Below, one piece after another: positions 10,345 to 20,424 of a stretch of 25,873 nucleotides of DNA. The first letter of the stretch is position 1, and every line of letters begins with the position of its first letter. The DNA is from Echinostoma caproni. Lineage: Eukaryota > Platyhelminthes > Trematoda > Plagiorchiida > Echinostomatidae. The notes beneath the pieces are model-generated. The model saw nothing but the letters and a program-made list of their open reading frames with translations. It ran no database searches and was not told the origin of the DNA. The position numbers and the translations under genes were made by a program. The DNA lies in assembly GCA_900618425.1 (NCBI GenBank), contig UZAN01039704.1:11115-36987 (forward strand), in the 5' to 3' direction.

Positions 10345-11095
10345 AACACATGTTTGGTGGCTTCGCGAGTTGACCAATGAAACAGTGTGGAAGTACATAG
10401 AGAGAGAGCGTGAGCTACAAGATACTTGTGCCACATGAATGAATGCCAGTAAAACATCACTTGAAAACCCATGAGCTATCTGCCTACGCGAGCGTGTGTG
10501 TCGGATCACAGGTTTCGTTTCCAAAAATCGATGAGTAGTTGCGTCAACGGATCGATCATTAGAGAAAAAGGTGATGGAGAGCGTGATACTGGATGAATAG
10601 ATTGATACAGTGTAATCGATAACAGCGAATCATGCGCTTTCCGATTTCCGTTCTTTGAAACAGCCTATGCATAACAAAAACAAACGAAGCGGACGACAGT
10701 AAACTCAAGTGAATCCTGAACTGTGGCTTCCACTTATTTATTACTTAGCTGCTGAACACAAGCCAGTCATTTTTGCGTTACCAAGGTCAATAAAGACAAT
10801 TGGAAGCTTTCATTTTCGGATTAATCAAACAAGTGCCGTGTTACTACAATAGGACTAAATCTAGATTTAAAAGAATAGCTCACAATAATTTCACATTCCA
10901 ATGATTAAACGATTGAATCCAGTATACTAAATGGTTGAAACCATTACTGTTTACCAAATGCATTACTATATTTCATGTTTTATGGATTCCCTAAGTATCA
11001 GTTGTATGGATGTTTTTTGGTAAGGTGTAATAATCGAAATAGATGCGGACAGGCTTTTAGAATCAGAAGTGCAAGCAAAACAAGTAACCACACTG
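10343..11095. other. No recognisable gene
   Basis: About 750 bp of AT-rich sequence without a supported feature. Frames are short and unassigned. Confidence 0.4.
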
Positions 11096-11260
11096 GTAAT
11101 TGTCTACTGACATCGAGATACAGCAAAGAGGATACTGAATTAGCGGTGCATTTATCAAAGAAAATCAGTGGGATCCTATATTATGCACAAAGAGTAATCA
11201 TTTTCCTGAAGAAGCATTAACCAATCACCACTCGTGTTCTTCTAGTTACAGGACTCATGG
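11096..11260. repeat. Dispersed repeat, copy 1 (partner at 25175-25330)
   Basis: This segment aligns by eye with 25175-25330 in the same orientation. Shared blocks in order are GTAAT-GTCTA, CAGAG, AG-A-TAGC-GTGCATTTA, AA-GAAATCA-TG-GAT, AATCAT, AACCAA and TGTTC-TCT-GT-AC-GGAC. Small indels lie between them. The similarity is moderate, so both are old copies. No coding potential is conserved between them, and I cannot name the family. Confidence 0.6.
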
Positions 11261-12360
11261 TTTCGAGCTGTTAGTCTCTGAATAATGTTCTGTAACCTCT
11301 AGCTCATTGGTTGATGTTGTCTCAGAGCTTTGGATCACCACAAAATAATGCCACCGTACAATGTTCTCTTAAAACACTTCCTTGATCAACATCATTCACT
11401 CACGAGTGTTTGCTTGTACTTCACTCCATCCATATCTGAAAGCCATCGCTGCACAGGGCACAGAAAATTGAGTCATTTTTACTCCCATCAAAACATCTTG
11501 TATTTCTGCAATCCTGTGCTTCCAATCTACATTTCGACTCTGATGCACTTCCTTGCACATCTACAGTTCTACTTAGTCCCTAGTTTCCCTCTGCCATATA
11601 TTTTTCTCCTCATATCATTGAATTGTATTGTTCGCCTCCTGAAAGATTTCCAAACCCTTACGAGTGAAAAATCTTTGGTCCCTTTTCGAATTCTCACCGT
11701 TTGCAAAGTCCGATTAAGTTCCACCGTGGCATTTTGTAGCCATGTTTTGGGCGAAGACTCTTCTTATTATTTGGTACTGTTGGACTATGTTCAGCATAAA
11801 GCCATCTTGCCACCGACCTGTCCCTAACAGGTACACTTCAGCCACTAGTCCAACAGTATGCAATCGCTACGTTTTCTTTTTTCTATCCTTATTACTACAG
11901 ATTTTGCTCCTCAGAACTCGTCGATTTGTACCTTAATCCTATGATGTGTGAAGTATAGGTATTCTGAACTCAGAGTAAATGATTTGTTTAAGAGGGAACT
12001 AAACTCAGTGAAATATAAGCAATAATGAAAACGGAATGTGCCGTATCCCATCAAATTTCACGCACCATATGAAAAAGAACAATGCATAGAATTCGTATCC
12101 CTCCTTTGTGTAATCAGAATCACTGAATGCACACCAGAGGACAACTCTGTGAACAGTGGATACCAACGAAAATAGCCGCTTGGAGTCCGGATTTGGATCC
12201 AAGTTCTGTAAACAAATGTCTTTTTTTCTAGACAGCTTCTGTGCACAATATCACCCTGTGGCACATCCGAGAGAATCACCATGGTCATCATTTTTTAGTA
12301 TTATGGTTATGATTATTATCACCATTTTCACTCAATGAAGTGAATTTCGTCGATCGCTAA
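11261..12360. other. No recognisable gene; one long pyrimidine-rich open frame
   Basis: The 165-codon frame at 11330-11827 (+) is the second longest in the window. It is biased toward Leu, Ser, Phe, Tyr and His because the strand is pyrimidine-rich. A hydrophobic stretch lies near codons 80-105. I recognise no domain, and there is no splice or promoter context I trust. The opposite strand has scattered basic stretches but several stops. I regard it as unassigned and probably non-coding. Confidence 0.3.
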
Positions 12361-12361
12361 C

Positions 12362-12455
12362 ATGTTTAAGGAGTTCATTTTCACCCGTTCGCCGAGTTTG
12401 GTAATATGCTTGCAAACCTTTCATCACCAGCCGGGGTAACCATGTTCAGTGCTCT
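12362..12455 (-). repeat. Hammerhead-bearing repeat, copy A (degenerate)
   Basis: About 95 bp that aligns with 12616-12708 in the same orientation, 255 bp away. Shared blocks are CATGTT, TTCATTT, C-TTCG-CGAG-TTGG, TTGCAAAC-TTTCATCACCAGCC, GGT and TCAGTGCT. On the minus strand, 12452-12412 has the layout of the hammerhead in copy B: GCA-CTGA, a stem GTTACC with GGTGAT (6 bp including G-T wobbles), GAAAG, and TGC closing on GCA. The core is damaged, with CTGATGA having become CTGAACATG and GAAAC having become GAAAG. It should not self-cleave. Confidence 0.7.
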
Positions 12456-12615
12456 AAGAGTGTACACAATATGTACAAAGTCAATAATAATAGTAATAAT
12501 AAGGTAGAACATGAATGGATCAGTTCGAGGAAGATGTCAGAACATGAAATGAGACGGTCGTTAAACAGAGCACACAGTCTAGTTGTCGAGAAGCCAGTTT
12601 TTATGCACGTTGCCA

Positions 12616-12708
12616 TGTTCTGAAAGTATTTCATTTCGCCTGTTCGTCGAGCTTGGCAGTTTGTTTGCAAACGTTTCATCACCAGCCCAGGTGAAATCAT
12701 CAGTGCTT
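12616..12708 (-). repeat. Hammerhead-bearing repeat, copy B
   Basis: The better-preserved of two direct repeats. It contains the hammerhead-like motif at 12667-12706 and about 50 bp downstream of it on the minus strand, including AAACTGCCAAGCTCGACGAA. Repeats of this design, with hammerhead motifs in tandem direct copies separated by a few hundred bases, are described for the pseudo-LTRs of Penelope-like retroelements. I did not find a Penelope RT or GIY-YIG domain nearby, so membership of that class is inferred only from the ribozyme motif and the tandem arrangement. Confidence 0.65.
12667..12706 (-). ncRNA. Hammerhead-ribozyme-like motif, minimal stem III
   Basis: Read on the minus strand this 40-base segment has the hammerhead parts in order. 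GCA is one side of a 3-bp stem I. CTGATGA is the conserved core. TCACC and GGTGA form stem II around the 6-base loop TGGGCT, and GAAA is the second core. AC with GT forms a 2-bp stem III. After that comes U as the residue 5' of the predicted cut, then TGC closing stem I. The cleavage triplet would be GUU, which is permitted but weaker than GUC. Weak points are a T-T mismatch at the base of stem II and a very short stem I unless loop contacts help. Such minimal stem III forms are known to act as dimers in retroelements. Activity is unproven. Confidence 0.6.
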
Positions 12709-12741
12709 GTGAAGTGGCAGTGTTCTACCTGTACCCGTTCG

Positions 12742-12756
12742 TTTATATATGCGTTC
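12742..12756 (-). promoter_or_regulatory. TATA-like box upstream of the hammerhead
   Basis: On the minus strand the sequence reads CGCATATATAAACG, a good TATA-box match, about 40 bases upstream of the CTGATGA core. A Pol II start 25-30 bases downstream would place the hammerhead at the very 5' end of the transcript. This is inferred from spacing only. Confidence 0.35.
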
Positions 12757-12759
12757 TTC

Positions 12760-15415
12760 TCCATCGGCTATTTTCGTCCCCTGTTCTCACTGTGTTCGAC
12801 TCGGTCCGCCGTTGAACTGTTGCGAGTATAACATAAACGTCAGTACTCTCTGTTGCATACAATTTATTTTACTTCTTTCCAGTCAGTTGTGTGAGAATTC
12901 TTTCGTATTTCATCTCAGAAAACAACAGCTACCTATCTTGTCCGATCTCTTGCCCTGGAATGTTATGTCACTTCAACACTTTATTTTCCTCCATTCTGCA
13001 ATCAAGAGTATCAAATAATTTGACCTGTTGAGACCAGATTGTCGTCATACTCGCACACGTCAAATTCACCGTGACCTTTTTATGGCACGCATACGTGTGC
13101 TATGATGATACAAATCACACCGGGTTTTCACTTGATTTTTACCAGTTGGGATCCAGTAATACCAAACATCCGGTGTGCTGAGGATAACCAAAATAACAAC
13201 GACTGGACGCATCTATTTAATCTTTTTGATAGATTTTGATGATTTACTCAACGCCGTTATTGAAAACAAGAAGGGGAAGCTCAGGAACACGGTGGAATAT
13301 GATTGGGCCTGTAGTAGTTGACGAAAAACGTTAGCAGTTGAGTTCATTTTCATACTGACCAGACGGCTGTGGGTTGAGTTCCACTAACACCGCCCAACTT
13401 TTCTCCTTCAATAAGCGGATTTTTCTATTAAGCGCATAAAATGGCCACAGCACCGTTCTCTTGAGTTGGCTGTACAGTGAAAAGCAAACTCAAAGGTCTA
13501 TTATTGTTATTATACGTGTTTTGTGGATAAAATTTAAGCTGTGAATGAAGGTGAACTAACAAATCTAATTTTGACCAAATAAAACAAATGCTGGGGTGCA
13601 TACGGTGGTACGCAGATCAATATAGAGTTTCCAGTTTTCTTCTTAATGATCGGAGGATCACGCTGTTCAGTTTGAAAGGAAATGAACATACAATTTCAAT
13701 TTATTCCAGTAAGATATCTTGTCCGTTCGGGCGCATTAAGACTATTTACCTTTTACGTCATTCAGTACAACGAACGGTAGAGAAATAGAGACCCGTGTAC
13801 ACAAAGACGTTAGTCTCGACTATAAAAATTGATAACCTTAGCCGTAGGACTGTGGGTGGAGGGCCACCTATGATCGCAATAGCGTGACATACATGTCATA
13901 TTAGACTGAACTAAAATGAATCCATCAACAATCATCGTTAAGTGGTGAGGTCGGGTTCCAGTTTCTGACCGTCGATGATGGTGAATCGAACCATTGGCTT
14001 TATCAGAATCAGAAATTATTGAGACCAGTTTTTCAGGCCAGTTTCTTCTGTATAAATTTGAATAAATAAATTTGTATGTTTTCGTTACTGAACGTGGCTG
14101 AAGTTGCCAAAATACTCTCTCTCCAGAATATAGTGTTGGTTAATAAACAGGAATCAACTCATTCAGAGCACATCATACACGAGTCTGTCTAATTCCCTAG
14201 ATCTGTGTATTTAGAATCCTGTGATGGGTTTAGTCCTTTCGATCATTTACAGGCACCAGACACTGATGATTTCCTTGGGTGTAGGTTTCGCTAATTCCCC
14301 ATATGCTAAATGCGGCTGTATACGACATATAATGGTTTCATTTTCCAACCTGAAGGTTCACATTTGGATTTCCGGTAGGGATGAGAAAAGTGCTCACTGC
14401 TGACGCGTTTCGGCAGCAACTGTCCATTGCTCGTTCTCAGTCTTTACCGAAATTTCCATTGCAAATACAATGAGTTGTCATCAACTGATCTGATTTTTCA
14501 TGAGCGGTACTCAGTATACCTACTTTTAATCGTGAGCTATGCAAACTCGTGCAACACCCGGACTTTCATCACATTTGTTTCTCCTAACGCTCAGTGTTTC
14601 GATCCCAATTCACGGAACTAAATATGATGTTGCCCCACATCAGACACAACATATCTGTACTAATATCCGCGTTTGTTGTTGTTTCTGTCGGTCGAATGCC
14701 ATTAGAATGTACGCGTTTTCCATTTCGACGACGGTTGTTGATGCATCAGTTGTAAAATTACAATGCATCAGTAAAAACATCATTAAAATTTATTTATAGA
14801 ATGGACTTATAGACATGATACAGGTATTGTGCTTTCATTTTGTCAATGTTCTACTTGTTGTTGTTCGATCAATACTTCCTTTGAAAATCTTACCTATTCA
14901 TTCTAACACGGGAAATCAGAGTTTATGATAGCGCATCGCTTACAGCAAAAAACCGTAAAACTATTCATAATGAATGATTCAACCCGGTTGAATCTTATTA
15001 TGCTACCTGCTTTGGGAACAGCATTATGAAAGTAAAATTTGATTGTGGGTGCAGATAATTACGGTAATATTGAATGCACTACTATTATTAACAGTACAAA
15101 AAGGAAGATGAATCCTCACGGAAGTGGTAGTAATAGAACTGATAATATTGGTTGCTGTTGTTATTGTGCTAAGGAAATTATAGAGATGATCCCTTCTTAA
15201 TCTGGTAGGATTTATTTCACGAAAGATGTGAAGAAGAACCCTGATATTACAAATCGAACATCTTTGATGATCGAATGCTCCGGGAAACTAGCAGTCAACA
15301 TGATCCGGGGTTCTGAGCCAATAGGAGTTGCGGTGGTTTGACCAGGAATTCTATGGCTGCAAGAAGACAAACACTGATCGGTTAAAACATTTTCAGTCAA
15401 TGATCTTTTCTTCCG
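12760..15415. other. No recognisable gene
   Basis: About 2.6 kb of AT-rich DNA. Frames at 12749-13018, 13588-13788, 14221-14403, 14427-14621 and 14539-14799 are all under 90 codons with no motif. Short A/T palindromes such as AAATTTGAATAAATAAATTT (about 14056-14075) and a bipartite TGTTGTT-rich patch near 14670 are present. The minus-strand frame at 15212-15400 is also unassigned. I see nothing else. Confidence 0.4.
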
Positions 15416-15474
15416 TAATATATATATATAATAGTATATTATTTATAATATAATGATATATGTATATAACGTAT
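15416..15474. repeat. AT-rich low-complexity tract
   Basis: About 60 bases almost entirely of A and T, starting with a (TA)n run and continuing as degenerate TA/TAT repeats. This is a simple repeat that probably expanded by slippage. It has no coding content. Confidence 0.9.
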
Positions 15475-15928
15475 AAAGAAATAAGATTTGAGTCTCCTCC
15501 CCAGATTTTTGCTTACGTCAAAATATCGTAAAACTAAGATTGACAAAGAGAAGGATTACGGGAGTACACTTACGTGTATTGACAATGTGAGTCACTGGGT
15601 AGCGAATTTCCATCAAAGATTAACAATTACCATTGACCATAATATAACAGGATTATTTCAAATTCCGCGGTAAAGATCATTCGATCACAGGAACAAAACA
15701 TGACCGAATAGGCAGATGATGAAAGCCAAGAAGAGCCATGAAACTAGTAGCAAAATTTACAAAGCTTTCGTCCGATAATAATCAACAACAAAGAGAAGAA
15801 AAATGAAACTTTAGATCGCTTAGATTATAATGGTAAGATTAACTGCATCTCGCAACTGGTACGAAGTGCACGAGCATCCCGATTACAATCACTCTTCATT
15901 GACCGATAAAACTATTACTCTATTCGAT
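15475..15928. other. No recognisable gene
   Basis: About 450 bp between the AT tract and the open frame on the minus strand. The small frames here (15488-15673, 15830-16015) show no motif. Confidence 0.4.
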
Positions 15929-16231
15929 TTATTTCAGTACTTTGTTTCGGAAAGCCTCACCAAGCGCCGGAGTAACATCCATCGCGAGGGATTGCACTTC
16001 CGCGTCATCCATTGAAATGCTTCCATATGACAAAACGCCTGAGGGTAACCTGTATCGAGGAAGACCTAATACACTGTATTCATGTAGCAAAGCTGTTTCT
16101 CTAACAAAGTGAGGGAACGAAAAGCTAACTTCTAGGGTTGTAGCCCCAGGCTGGTGAACCACTAGCAGTGAGAGTTGGCTAAAAATCCTGATTATAAACC
16201 AACCGAGAATAGACTTGAGAGCCAAACCCAC
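15929..16231 (-). CDS. Unassigned 100-codon open frame, protein-like
   Basis: An uninterrupted frame beginning with ATG. It opens hydrophobic (SILGWFIIRIFSQLSLLVV), then has a balanced, globular-looking part with HFVRETALLHEYSVLGLPRY and SISMDDAEVQSLAMDVTPAL, ending FRNKVLK. It is more G+C-rich than its surroundings. I do not recognise a family. The hydrophobic start could be a membrane or signal segment, but the upstream DNA shows no promoter or splice pattern I can defend. It may be an exon, part of a repeat protein or chance. Confidence 0.25.
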   Translation of the reverse strand: MGLALKSILGWFIIRIFSQLSLLVVHQPGATTLEVSFSFPHFVRETALLHEYSVLGLPRYRLPSGVLSYGSISMDDAEVQSLAMDVTPALGEAFRNKVLK

Positions 16232-16625
16232 ACTTTGGTCGATGTGGCAGTGTTCACCGGCTTGATTGGTAATTGAACTTAATTAGGCACCTTGGACGTT
16301 TAACCCATCCACACGGCATATACTGCAATGAACTGGACACCGACCAGGAATGAAATGGTGACCTTCAATCATTTACGGGTTCCGTTTTTACTGGAAGAAT
16401 GCTCAGGTCGTCAATCCCAGAAAAGATTCCCCAGCCTTGATGTAATGATTGTAGAAGTAGTAATAGTGAAGTTACGCACGGAATCCAGGACACGAACTAC
16501 GCAATGGGAATCACGGAACACGAATTAGAAAACCGATGGCACTGGACCGCAATGGCTCGAACTCGCAATAACCCGCAGGATCGAGACGCGAGGAAAAAGG
16601 CCACAAGACAGGCGAATCACAAAGT
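16232..16625. other. No recognisable gene
   Basis: About 400 bp, moderately G+C-rich near 16530-16600. No motif seen. Confidence 0.4.
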
Positions 16626-16750
16626 CGTTTCTTGAAGGAAATGAAAGTGAATATATATGTGCACAAGAAAAGATCATTGACTACCTTAGTTCTCTCCAAT
16701 CATATTGTATCACGTCATATTGCTCTTCTCTGCATTGTATCTGATTGGCT
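16626..16750 (+). repeat. Dispersed repeat matching the insertion in the RT relic
   Basis: This segment aligns with 2472-2585 in the same orientation. The alignment runs from GTTTCTTGAAGGAAATGAAA through GCACAAGAAAAGATCATT to CCAATCA and TTGCTCTTCT-CATTGTA-CTGA. It shows that the DNA splitting the RT relic belongs to a family. ATATATAT and a TGATTGG (inverted CAAT) box in it are promoter-like and would suit an LTR. It lies about 500 bp upstream of the gag relic's LTR end on the same strand, so it could be part of that LTR or a separate element. Confidence 0.55.
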
Positions 16751-16899
16751 GGAACGGTCCACCAATGACGTGTATCCGGAGGTTGTGCACGTGCTACTGG
16801 CATCAGCGTTCAAGGTCGATTGACTACCAATGTCCGGAAACTGTACCGCGCTGCTCCAGGGCAGGTGTGATCTCATAGATCCGAATCACCACACTTGAC

Positions 16900-17262
16900 C
16901 TTCCTCCTCATGTTCATTGTTATACAATGGTTAGTTTGACACAATCTGGTCCCAGGCAAAATGATGATTCAGTGGTCCCGAATAATGACTACCAGGGAGC
17001 GATATGATGCAGCTTCATGTCGATGAATAAGAGGCAGGCTATATAGACTGATGGGATTTGTACGTAATGATTGAACCAGAAATGTTGTGACTGAAAAAGC
17101 AACACCTTTTCGGTCGATGATATACTTTTCTACATAGAGTATAGTTTGCTTGGTTTCTTCTCTGGCCCTCTTCCTGCGTCTTCGTATCAGGATATTCCAG
17201 CGTCTGATTACGAGTACGATTTCTCCTTTAATTCCTGATCTCCAGATGTTGTGAGCACTACA
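16900..17262 (+). mobile_element. Probable 5' LTR (boundary uncertain) of a gypsy-type element
   Basis: The sequence just upstream of a primer-site-like segment and gag relic should be a 5' LTR. A TATA box, CTATATAGA, lies at 17039-17047. The presumed LTR ends in ACTACA at 17262, followed by AT and TGGTG at 17266-17270. No second LTR copy of this family was found in the window, so the 5' boundary is a guess and only the 3' end is supported. Confidence 0.4.
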
Positions 17263-17285
17263 ATTTGGTGTCGTGCTAGGGAGCT
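17263..17285 (+). promoter_or_regulatory. Primer-binding-site-like segment
   Basis: ATTTGGTGTCGTGCTAGGGA follows the presumed LTR end. The TGGTG at 17266-17270 is complementary to a tRNA 3' end CACCA, as in LTR retrotransposons primed by a host tRNA. The bases after TGGTG do not match any tRNA end I can name with confidence, probably because the site has decayed. Confidence 0.4.
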
Positions 17286-17299
17286 TAAAAGCACTGAAC

Positions 17300-17640
17300 A
17301 GTTGAACTTACACGCCAGGGAACCTCGAGATCGAGAGGTTGGTGGAGTGGTTCAAAGTATGATGCAGTACTCGCGCAGGTGGCATACGGAATCAGGCGGC
17401 ACTATTCTTCGCTGCTGGTGGCCATGATTTATATTCTCTACGGAATAATCTTGTCTTTTCTGAGACCTCGACCAAGCNGACCAAGCTGCCGTAGCTCCCT
17501 GAAACTGCTGTTGCTTGATTATTGATCGAACTCCAGTCAAGTGAACGAACAAACCTCATATCTTTGATGCGTTCTGATAATCCATCCCACGAATTCGTGC
17601 TCTAATTGAAAAAAAAACAGGCAGCAATCATGTGTAGACA
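17300..17640 (+). pseudogene. LTR retrotransposon gag relic
   Basis: One frame, starting at about 17315, reads NLEIERLVEWFKV-stop-CSTR, then AALFFAAGGHDLYSLRNNLV, then LLIELQSSERTNLISLMRSD and NPSHEFVL, ending in KKKQAA. This follows the capsid layout of invertebrate gypsy gag: W-F, then A-x-F-x-x-x-x-G-x-x-x-Y-x-L-L-x-x-L, then E-R-x-x-F-x-x-x-x-R-x-x-x-Q-S, then F-x-x-x-L-x-x-Q-A. In-frame stops are TGA at 17360, TAG at 17492, TGA at 17516 and TAA at 17603. An N lies at 17478. The frame otherwise holds for over 300 bases. Gag forms the particle in which reverse transcription occurs. No pol of the same strand follows. Confidence 0.7.
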
Positions 17641-17910
17641 CCCAAAACTTAGCGTTCCATAAAAACTACTCTTCAAGAGGGAAAGCTTTATAACCAATAC
17701 GATGATGTGATGCAGAAGACAGCAATTGACTAGGCACAGGACACGATCATAAATCAGTGCCCCCATCTGTGACCAAAAGTGAGACTAGGCCACAGTCCGA
17801 CTGTCTTGGGACATCCCAGACGATCAATGGATGTGTCGTGTGATACCAATCACCTGTGTTTTACGTGCGGTTCATCCGAACCCTATAATATGGTAGCATG
17901 TAAAACGCGT
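17641..17910 (+). pseudogene. Possible gag C-terminus / nucleocapsid relic
   Basis: A frame shifted from that of the capsid part reads TLQEGKLYNQYDDVMQKTAI near 17668-17730, like the end of a gypsy capsid. Further on it reads CFTCGSSEPYNMVACK at about 17858-17905, which has the C-x2-C start of a zinc knuckle but a proline where the histidine should be and one residue too many before the last cysteine. It fits a decayed nucleocapsid. The evidence is thin. Confidence 0.35.
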
Positions 17911-20149
17911 TGATTTATGAGAACTGGGAAATAATGAATAGTTTGGGAAATATTTAGAAAAGGCGAGTAATTTATAGTGTATCTGTGTCCATAATCCATC
18001 TATGCAAACATTGTTCAAGAATCGGTTGTTCCAGCGAGAATATTTTTAAGAGTTCGAAATTCATTTTGTGTCATGTACAACAATGTACGTAGAACATTAA
18101 CAATACATCACTGGAGTGCGGTCAAATTTTCCGTGATTACCCAAGCTCTTGTTCACGCTTTATCCTTGAATTGAGCCCTTGGCAGTCGTCCCCGACGCAT
18201 AATTTGTATGAGAATTTGGTCGGGTTCATGGTCCACATTTAGCATGCATGCAGTAGGGGCACAACAATTGATCACGTTTGTCGTGTGTAGGTAATGTTCT
18301 TACCACGTGACTTAAGCGCGCATAACTTGACCGCTCATATTGCACTGTATCGCGATAATTCAAACTTTATCGATACGTGTATGTTTGTTGGGGTGGGCGT
18401 GTAACAGGCGTATGCCCGCGCGTACAAGCGGGTACTTCAGGCAATTTATGGATAGTAGACTTCATTAGCTTACGGAGTGATAGTCTGAAATGCAATTCAC
18501 GTTTCGGTGCAAGCCAAACCGAGTTCAGTAACGCACGTGTGATGCAAATAGCAGCACAATCTGTGAGTGTGACCCCATAGTTGGTTAAGCCTTTCTCTAC
18601 TGTTCTACCGTCTATCGATCACGTTCCGACGTTCGGTCAGGTCTCTAACTTAATGCGTATCAATCCGTGCACGCAATTTTTGCTGGCCTTCACTCACAAA
18701 TCCCGCAACGAGTTGTGCACTCATTCCAGATCAGTTATAACCCTCACATAAGCGAAGCGCTGAAGCATGCTAGTAAGACAATAGGCGTCACCATTCATTC
18801 TCATTGTGTCCATTCGACTGAATGTCCTAGAAATCTAAGCGTCTGCGGCAATCGATAATAATGGAATAACTGTTCGGAATGTGAAAACCACTGTTTGATT
18901 CCTCTATTTACGATAGGAAGGACAGGAAAATTGAAGAAACGAGGAAGATTATATATACTCTGTTTTATTGTATGATAAATTTAAATAAAATGTGCTTTTG
19001 AAGAAGGACAGTTTCTCTCGTTAACTATGATGTTGGCGATTGTTGAACAGCTTCAAAACAGCTAACTATTGATTTTATTGATCAACTGAATCGAGCAAAT
19101 TGTTACTAAAGTCTCATAGCTCCATGCTAACAAAGTAGAAATGAGTGACAACCATCTTGCATGAGGTCAACTTTGATGCTCGTTATACAATTTGATAACT
19201 ATCTGAGCAGAATTTTTTATGAGTAAATGGAGAGTGCCCTCATCGGAGTTGATTTATCGGTGTGGTTAATATTTGTAAATTCTCTTTTGTACCTCCCCCC
19301 TCCGACTTAGTGAGGAAAAAATTTCAGTAAAAACATTTATCTTTCTTACTTTCTCTGAATAAGTTGTTGCGAGAGCCTTTTAGATGTCTGATATTTTGGT
19401 CGAACTGATAAGCATACTAGCAGCACTTGAAAATATCCAGTCAGTTTCGTTTCTTCTCTTTCGGTAGTGATTTTGATACAAGCGTTAAATAACACCTTGG
19501 TTTTCATTTTCCAACTCCATCAAGACTAACCAACTTCTCTAATTGTCATCTGCCCTGGGCAGACACTGACCATTCATGTCCCTACTACAATGCGAATAAG
19601 GTTCACGGCTAGTGCTGTCATTCTTTATCAACATTTACAATAACAATTTGGCGTTTTCAGTGCAAACATCGTTTATTTCCTTTGGGTTATTAGATAATTA
19701 CATGTTGAAAGCCCACGGGAAAAAGGGTAAACCAAAGGATGCTGATGGAGACCGTGATGTGGGAGTACTAATTGGATTCGAACAGAAGACTTCAGAGTGA
19801 AAGCAGTGTTGATCTATACTGCTTTACCTGATCATTTGCCCTATGGACATTGATTGGCGTATGCTATTCGTCGGTCGATATAACATGCCTCAATTTAGAC
19901 TTCCTGTTAGGCGATTTATCTAGATCTTAGGCGAGCAGGCGTTTAGGTAATTGATTGAAATGCAGAACTGACTTGTTGCAGGCAAATCATTTGATAAGCC
20001 ATGAAAGTAATTGGTTAGTGATTAAATATTCATCAACAATAACATCATCATCATTTTCAGTGCACGTTCAACAATGTTTGTGTAAATGAATGATACTTAA
20101 TAAACCAAAGTTAGATACCTTGGTGGAAAAACGTGTATCAAAGAGTCAG
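17911..20149. other. No recognisable gene
   Basis: About 2.2 kb where protease, RT, RNase H and integrase of the gag-bearing element would be expected on the plus strand, but none is recognisable. Either the element is truncated after gag or the rest has decayed. Frames at 18377-18580, 18667-18858 and 19612-19800 have no motif. Confidence 0.4.
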
Positions 20150-20162
20150 CTATTATTTAAGT
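20150..20162 (+). repeat. 13-bp direct repeat, left (probable target site duplication)
   Basis: CTATTATTTAAGT here is repeated exactly at 20467-20479 in the same orientation, bracketing the two SINE copies. A 13-bp duplication is typical of insertion by LINE machinery. Confidence 0.7.
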
Positions 20163-20183
20163 TGAGATTGCGAAACGTTCAGT

Positions 20184-20266
20184 AACTTCGGTGGGATTCG
20201 AACCCGCGCATGGACGCCGCCTACGCTTTTGTACAGCGCACGCTCTACCAGCTGAGCTACGAGGCC
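20184..20266 (-). repeat. tRNA-like core of SINE copy 1a
   Basis: On the minus strand this begins GGCCTCG, then carries a consensus Pol III A box TAGCTCAGCTGG and later a perfect B box GGTTCGAATCC in a T arm. D arm (GCTC/GAGC) and T arm fold normally. The anticodon stem is poor, and 12-14 bases sit where the variable loop should be, so no amino-acid identity can be given. The 3' acceptor strand is CGAAGTT instead of CGAGGCC, so three of seven pairs are weakened. The flanking arms are GTGAAACGTTCAGT and ACTGAACGTTTCGC, which pair except for one G-T. Confidence 0.8.
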
Positions 20267-20325
20267 ACACCGATAGCACTGAACGTTTCACATTCGAATT
20301 ACCCATCTCACTTACAGAGGCATAT

Positions 20326-20424
20326 GGCATCCACCAGCTCAGCTGGTAGAGTGTGCGCTGTACAAAAGTGTAGGCGACATCCGTGCGTGCGTTCGAATCC
20401 CACCAAGGCTACTGAACTTCTCAC
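20326..20424 (+). repeat. tRNA-like core and 3' arm of SINE copy 1b
   Basis: The plus-strand partner of copy 1a. The A box region AGCTCAGCTGGTAGAG and B box CGTTCGAATCC are present (the first B-box G is C). The 5' acceptor strand is altered (GGCATCCA for GGCCTCG), while the 3' strand is AAGGCT. The 3' arm is ACTGAACTTCTCAC. Its tail continues AATCTCAACATAAGACGTCAAGCTGCCAAACAA to about 20450. The 5' arm is missing. Confidence 0.75.

Noticed and set aside
10314..10524. Serine/leucine and Arg-Glu repeat proteins on the two strands
   Set aside because: Both are translations of the (TC)n microsatellite and the nearby GA tract.
11330..11827. A 165-codon membrane-protein gene
   Set aside because: The frame owes its length and Leu/Phe/Ser/His bias to a pyrimidine-rich strand. 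There are no recognisable motifs or exon boundaries.
14256..14295. CACTGATGATTTC, 13 bases identical to the hammerhead copy at 12.7 kb
   Set aside because: Downstream there is no GAAA core and no stem II partner, and similarity stops after about 20 bases.
20184..20410. Functional tRNA genes
   Set aside because: The anticodon stem does not fold, the variable region is wrong, acceptor stems are damaged in both copies, and all copies share non-tRNA leader and tail. These are SINE parts.
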